NCBI RefSeq assembly: GCF_036365825.1
Contig: NZ_CP142675.1
Coordinates: 3,108,501 to 3,172,500 of the forward strand
Direction: 5' to 3'
DNA length: 64,000 bases
Source: Qipengyuania sp. HL-TH1
Lineage (GTDB): Bacteria > Pseudomonadota > Alphaproteobacteria > Sphingomonadales > Sphingomonadaceae
This document shows, piece by piece, positions 60,560-64,000 of this stretch. The notes below the pieces were generated by a model. The model made no database searches. It was not told the DNA's origin and saw only the letters and a program-made list of their open reading frames with translations. The stretch's first letter is position 1, and each line of letters starts with the position of its first letter. The position numbers were made by a program, and so were the translations under genes.

Positions 60560-60834
60560 TGGGCGCCGGTTCAACTGGATTGCCGCCAGGCTTCGCCGTT
60601 CCCGTCCACCGGGCACTGACCGAGCATATCCTGCTGGGCGGTGCGCCGCGCGGGCTCGCGATTGCCAATGCGACACTTGCAGGAGCTATCGGGCTCGGTC
60701 TGCAATTGTGGATCGCAGGGATAGCCTTCCTCGCGCTGGGCCATATGGCCGCGATGTGGGCGGCGCGGCGCGACCCGCAATTCGTGGATGTCGCCCGGCG
60801 GCACTTGCGCTTCCCCGCGCATCTGCAGGTCTAA
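60559..60834 (+). CDS. trbD: Transfer protein TrbD (VirB3-like)
   Basis: A 91-residue inner-membrane protein: PPGFAVPVHRALTEHILLGGAPRGLAIANATL, two helices (about 40-65) and a basic tail RRHLRFPAHLQV. VirB3-type proteins work with the VirB4 ATPase. The ATG overlaps the trbC stop by one base (TGATG); trbE begins three bases downstream. Confidence 0.9.
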   Translation: MGAGSTGLPPGFAVPVHRALTEHILLGGAPRGLAIANATLAGAIGLGLQLWIAGIAFLALGHMAAMWAARRDPQFVDVARRHLRFPAHLQV

Positions 60835-60837
60835 GCC

Positions 60838-63312
60838 ATGCTGAGCTTGCGTGAATATCGAAACAAGGCCGAACGGCTGGCGGACTTCCTGCCCTGGGCG
60901 GCCCTGATCGGTCCCGGCGTGCTGCTCAACAAGGATGGCAGTTTCCAGCGCACCGCGCGCTTCCGGGGACCTGATCTCGATAGCGCAACGCCTGCTGAGC
61001 TGGTTGCAACGACCGCACGGCTCAACAGTGTGCTGCGCCGCCTTGGCTCGGGCTGGGCGCTCTTCGCGGAGGCAGTGCGCCGACCTGCGCAGGACTATCC
61101 TGCATGCGATTTTCCCGATCCTGCTTCTGCGCTGGTCGAGCGCGAACGCGCGGCCCAGTTTGCCGAAGAAGGCGCGCATTTCGAAAGCCGCTATTTTCTG
61201 ACGCTGCTCTGGATGCCGCCCGCCGAAGATGCCGCCCGCGCCGAAAGCTGGATGTATGAAGGCAAGGCCCAGAAAGGCGTCGATCCCCGTGAACTGCGCG
61301 ATGGCTTCATCGACCGGACGGACCGTTTGCTGCGCCTGTTCGAAGGCTTCTTTCCTGAAGTCCAATGGCTCGATGATGGAGCAACGCTGACATACCTTCA
61401 CAGCTGCATTTCCACGCGCATGCAGCAAGTTCGCGTACCCGAAACGCCGATGCATCTCGATGCGCTGCTCGCCGATGAACCGCTCTGCGGAGGGCTCGAA
61501 CCGCGGCTTGGCGCAGCGCATCTGCGCACGCTGACTGTAGTCGGGTTTCCAAGCGCGACATTTCCGGGACTGCTCGACGACCTCAACGCGCAGGGCTTCG
61601 CCTATCGCTGGTCGACCCGTGCGATCATGCTCGACAAGAGCGACGCGGCCAAACTGCTCGGAAAAATCAGGCGGCAATGGTTCGCCAAGCGCAAGTCGGT
61701 CGCCGCGATCCTCAAGGAGGTGATGACCAATGAGGCCTCGGTGCTTGTCGACAACGATGCAGCCAACAAGGCCGAAGATGCCGATGCAGCGCTGCAGGAA
61801 CTGGGGTCGGACCATGTCGGGCTGGCATTGGTCACGGCAACCGTCACTGTCTGGGATGAAGACGCATCACTCGCAGCCGAAAAGCTGCGGCTCGCCGAAA
61901 AAGTCATCCAGGGCCGCGACTTCACCTGTGTGACAGAAGGCATGAACGCGATCGAAGCCTGGCTTGGCTCCCTGCCGGGCCATGTCTACGCCAATGTTCG
62001 TCAGCCGCCGATCTCGACGCTCAACCTCGCGCACATGCTGCCGCTTTCGGCAGTCTGGGCTGGGCCGGAGCGCGACGAGCATTTTGATGCGCCGCCATTG
62101 TTCTACGCGCAGACCGAAGGCTCCACCCCGTTTCGTTTCTCGCTTCATGTCGGCGATGTCGGTCACAGCCTGGTGGTCGGCCCAACCGGCGCCGGCAAGT
62201 CTGTCCTGCTGGCCTTCATGGCGATGCAGTTTCGCCGCTATGCCGGCGCTCAGATATTCGCTTTCGACTTCGGTGGCTCGATCCGCGCCGCAGCGCTTGC
62301 CTGCCGCGGCGATTGGCAGGATCTCGGTTCAAGCCTTTCGCAGGACAGCGACAATGGCGTCCTCCTGCAGCCGCTTGCGCGCATCGACGAACCGGCCGAA
62401 CGAAACTGGGCCGCCGAATGGCTGCAGGCTATTCTTACCTCGGAAGGTGTTGCGGTCGATCCGGCCACCAAGGATCATCTGTGGACTGCATTGACGTCGC
62501 TCGCCACAGCGCCTGTTGCGGAGCGGACGCTTACCGGTCTTGCGGTTCTGCTCCAGTCGCAGGCATTGAAGCAGGCGCTCGCGCCCTATTGCATCGGCGG
62601 CCCGTTCGGACGGCTGCTCGACGCCGAAAGCGAACGGCTCGGTGAAGCGCGCTTCCAGGCGTTCGAGACAGAAGGGCTGACCGGCTCGGCGGCAGCGCCT
62701 GCGGTCCTTTCCTATCTCTTTCACCGGATCGAAGGGCGGCTCGACGGATCGCCTACCCTCCTCATCATCGATGAGGGCTGGCTGGTGCTCGACAGCCCTG
62801 CCTTCGCTGCGCAACTGCGCGAATGGCTCAAGACGCTGCGCAAGAAGAATGCGAGCGTGGTCTTCGCGACCCAGAGCCTCGCCGATATCGAAACATCGGC
62901 GATTGCGCCCGCCATTATCGAAAGCTGCCCGACCCGCATATTTCTGCCCAATGAGCGGGCGATGGAGCCGCAGATACAGGCGATTTATCGCCGCTTCGGG
63001 CTTAATGACCGGCAGATCGAAATCCTCAGCCAGGCTGCGCCTAAACGCGATTATTATTGCCAGTCGGCACGCGGTAATCGCCTGTTCGAACTCGGGCTTG
63101 GAGAAGTGGCGCTCGCTTTCACGGCTGCCTCTTCGAAAAGCGATCAGCTCGACATTGCCCGGATTGCCGAAAACGAAAGGCGCGAAGGTTTTACCGAAGC
63201 CTGGCTGAGGCATCGCGGCCTCGACTGGGCCGCAGAGCTGCTCGCTATTCCCGAGCCGAATTCGGCCTTTTCAACCCTCAGAATGAAGGAGACTTCCAAT
63301 GACCTTTCGTAA
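60838..63312 (+). CDS. trbE: Transfer ATPase TrbE (VirB4-like)
   Basis: An 824-residue ATPase. The N-terminal region starts MLSLREYRNKAERLADFLPWAALIGPGVLLNKDGSFQRT. Walker A is GPTGAGKS (448-455); Walker B is LLIIDEGW (Asp645, Glu646), followed by VVFATQSLADIE. Essential for pilus assembly and substrate transfer. The stop overlaps trbJ by 14 bases. Confidence 0.94.
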   Translation: MLSLREYRNKAERLADFLPWAALIGPGVLLNKDGSFQRTARFRGPDLDSATPAELVATTARLNSVLRRLGSGWALFAEAVRRPAQDYPACDFPDPASALVERERAAQFAEEGAHFESRYFLTLLWMPPAEDAARAESWMYEGKAQKGVDPRELRDGFIDRTDRLLRLFEGFFPEVQWLDDGATLTYLHSCISTRMQQVRVPETPMHLDALLADEPLCGGLEPRLGAAHLRTLTVVGFPSATFPGLLDDLNAQGFAYRWSTRAIMLDKSDAAKLLGKIRRQWFAKRKSVAAILKEVMTNEASVLVDNDAANKAEDADAALQELGSDHVGLALVTATVTVWDEDASLAAEKLRLAEKVIQGRDFTCVTEGMNAIEAWLGSLPGHVYANVRQPPISTLNLAHMLPLSAVWAGPERDEHFDAPPLFYAQTEGSTPFRFSLHVGDVGHSLVVGPTGAGKSVLLAFMAMQFRRYAGAQIFAFDFGGSIRAAALACRGDWQDLGSSLSQDSDNGVLLQPLARIDEPAERNWAAEWLQAILTSEGVAVDPATKDHLWTALTSLATAPVAERTLTGLAVLLQSQALKQALAPYCIGGPFGRLLDAESERLGEARFQAFETEGLTGSAAAPAVLSYLFHRIEGRLDGSPTLLIIDEGWLVLDSPAFAAQLREWLKTLRKKNASVVFATQSLADIETSAIAPAIIESCPTRIFLPNERAMEPQIQAIYRRFGLNDRQIEILSQAAPKRDYYCQSARGNRLFELGLGEVALAFTAASSKSDQLDIARIAENERREGFTEAWLRHRGLDWAAELLAIPEPNSAFSTLRMKETSNDLS

Positions 63313-64000
63313 GAATTTGAACGGACTGGCTGGTGGCCTTGCGCTTGCTGTCGCCGGCGTGGTTGCCACAGCACCGGTGCCCGCCCATGCGCAGTTCGGC
63401 GGTATCGTTTACGACCCGTCCAACTATGCCCAGAATGTGCTGACTGCAGCGCGAACGCTTGAGCAGATCAACAACGAAATCCGCATGCTGCAGAACCAGG
63501 CGACTTCGCTCATCAATGAAGCCAGGAACCTGCAGAGCCTGCCGCTCAATATCGTCCAGCCCCTACAGCAGCAAATCCAGCAGACCCAGCAATTGCTGCA
63601 GCAGGCCCAGCGCATCGCTTATGATGTACGCGAGATCGAGACGACGTTTGAAACGCAATACAAGAACATCCCGCTCGGTGCTTCGCAGCAGGCCATGGTG
63701 ACAAGCGCCGAGGTGCGCTGGCAAAATAGTGTCGCCGCTTTCGAGGATGCGCTCAAGGTGCAAGCGGGAGCGGTTGCCAATATCGAAGGCTCGCGCGAAG
63801 CGGTGAATAGCCTGCTGGGCGCGAGCCAGTCGGCTGCCGGTGCCTTGCAAGCTGCGCAGGCCGGGAACCAGCTGCTTGCACTGCAAACACGCCAGCTCGC
63901 CGATCTTACCGCGACCATGGCGGCCATGGGACGAGCGCAGGCACTCGACGCTGCCGAACGTGCGGCGGCGAAGGCTCAGGCGCGCGAGCAGCTACGGCGC
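63299..64000 (+). CDS. trbJ: Transfer protein TrbJ, 5' part
   Basis: The first 234 residues of a VirB5-like protein; the window ends in frame. A signal peptide (residues 1-32, ending PVPAHAQ) precedes GGIVYDPSNYAQNVLTAARTLEQINNEIRMLQNQATSLINEARNL, then a Gln-rich stretch of coiled-coil character (PLQQQIQQTQQLLQQAQRI). The family sits at or near the pilus and affects entry exclusion in RP4. AAGGAGACTTCCA precedes the ATG. trbL, trbF, trbG and trbI would be expected downstream. Confidence 0.88.
   Translation, partial: MTFRKNLNGLAGGLALAVAGVVATAPVPAHAQFGGIVYDPSNYAQNVLTAARTLEQINNEIRMLQNQATSLINEARNLQSLPLNIVQPLQQQIQQTQQLLQQAQRIAYDVREIETTFETQYKNIPLGASQQAMVTSAEVRWQNSVAAFEDALKVQAGAVANIEGSREAVNSLLGASQSAAGALQAAQAGNQLLALQTRQLADLTATMAAMGRAQALDAAERAAAKAQAREQLRR

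Noticed and set aside
60571..61815. Minus-strand open frame of 414 codons inside trbD/trbE
   Set aside because: Antisense of coupled trb genes with clear TrbD and TrbE motifs; no recognisable product.
1..64000. CRISPR arrays, rRNA, tRNA, integrase or transposase genes
   Set aside because: I saw no regularly spaced repeat array beyond the three iterons, no rRNA-like stretch, no evident tRNA and no recombinase motif; a tRNA search program was not available.

Overview
The window looks like a high-GC alphaproteobacterial mobile element, most likely from Sphingomonadales (Erythrobacteraceae or Sphingomonadaceae); this is inferred from gene families and order, not from a search. Its backbone is a Tn4371/Tri1-like conjugative module: ssb, an AlpA-type HTH protein, an RPA-family replication initiator with iteron-like repeats, DUF2840, a TraF-type signal peptidase, DUF736, a lytic transglycosylase, a DUF3363 relaxase, TraG, a CopG-type protein and trbBCDEJ. 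No integrase, partition gene or tRNA was seen, so plasmid and integrated element cannot be told apart here. || Layout. 1-1.6 kb: the end of a Met/His-rich protein, a DUF2231 membrane protein and a His/Met-tailed lipoprotein, suggestive of metal (copper) handling. 2.5-14.2 kb: replication and mobilization genes, many joined by 1-4 base overlaps, with a RES/Xre toxin-antitoxin pair and an EamA-type exporter placed between relaxase and traG. 14.2-59.2 kb: about 45 kb of cargo between the CopG-type gene and trbB, which are usually neighbours. 59.2-64 kb: trbB, trbC, trbD, trbE and the start of trbJ. || Cargo, left to right: a nucleotidyltransferase-HEPN protein; an eight-gene minus-strand operon with two SnoaL-like proteins, a SnoaL-like lipoprotein, an extradiol-type VOC protein, an O-methyltransferase, a cupin/SMP-30/SnoaL fusion, an SDR and DUF418, preceded by a large BTAD/TPR regulator; an 11 kb block bounded by 78-bp direct repeats; a stress-flavoured set of small proteins, oxidoreductases, MgtC, SRPBCC, MFS and PRC-barrel proteins; an envelope and cation-transport run (CaCA antiporter, ZIP transporter, PCMT remnant, L,D-transpeptidase); a complete aa3/caa3-type cytochrome oxidase cluster with a PQQ-type sugar dehydrogenase, accessory cytochromes and CtaG; and an AbiE toxin-antitoxin pair with a visible operator. 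|| Most notable system: inside the 78-bp repeats lies a compact operon of a 1936-residue DUF4062-NTPase-propeller-Sel1 protein, a SLOG-like protein and a two-TM protein with a TrkA-N-like region and a C-terminal RyR domain, preceded by a VirD4-like ATPase lacking membrane anchors and a truncated NYN-domain protein. The architecture reads as sensor, nucleotide-type ligand binder and membrane effector, that is, a candidate conflict or antiphage system; its function is inference.
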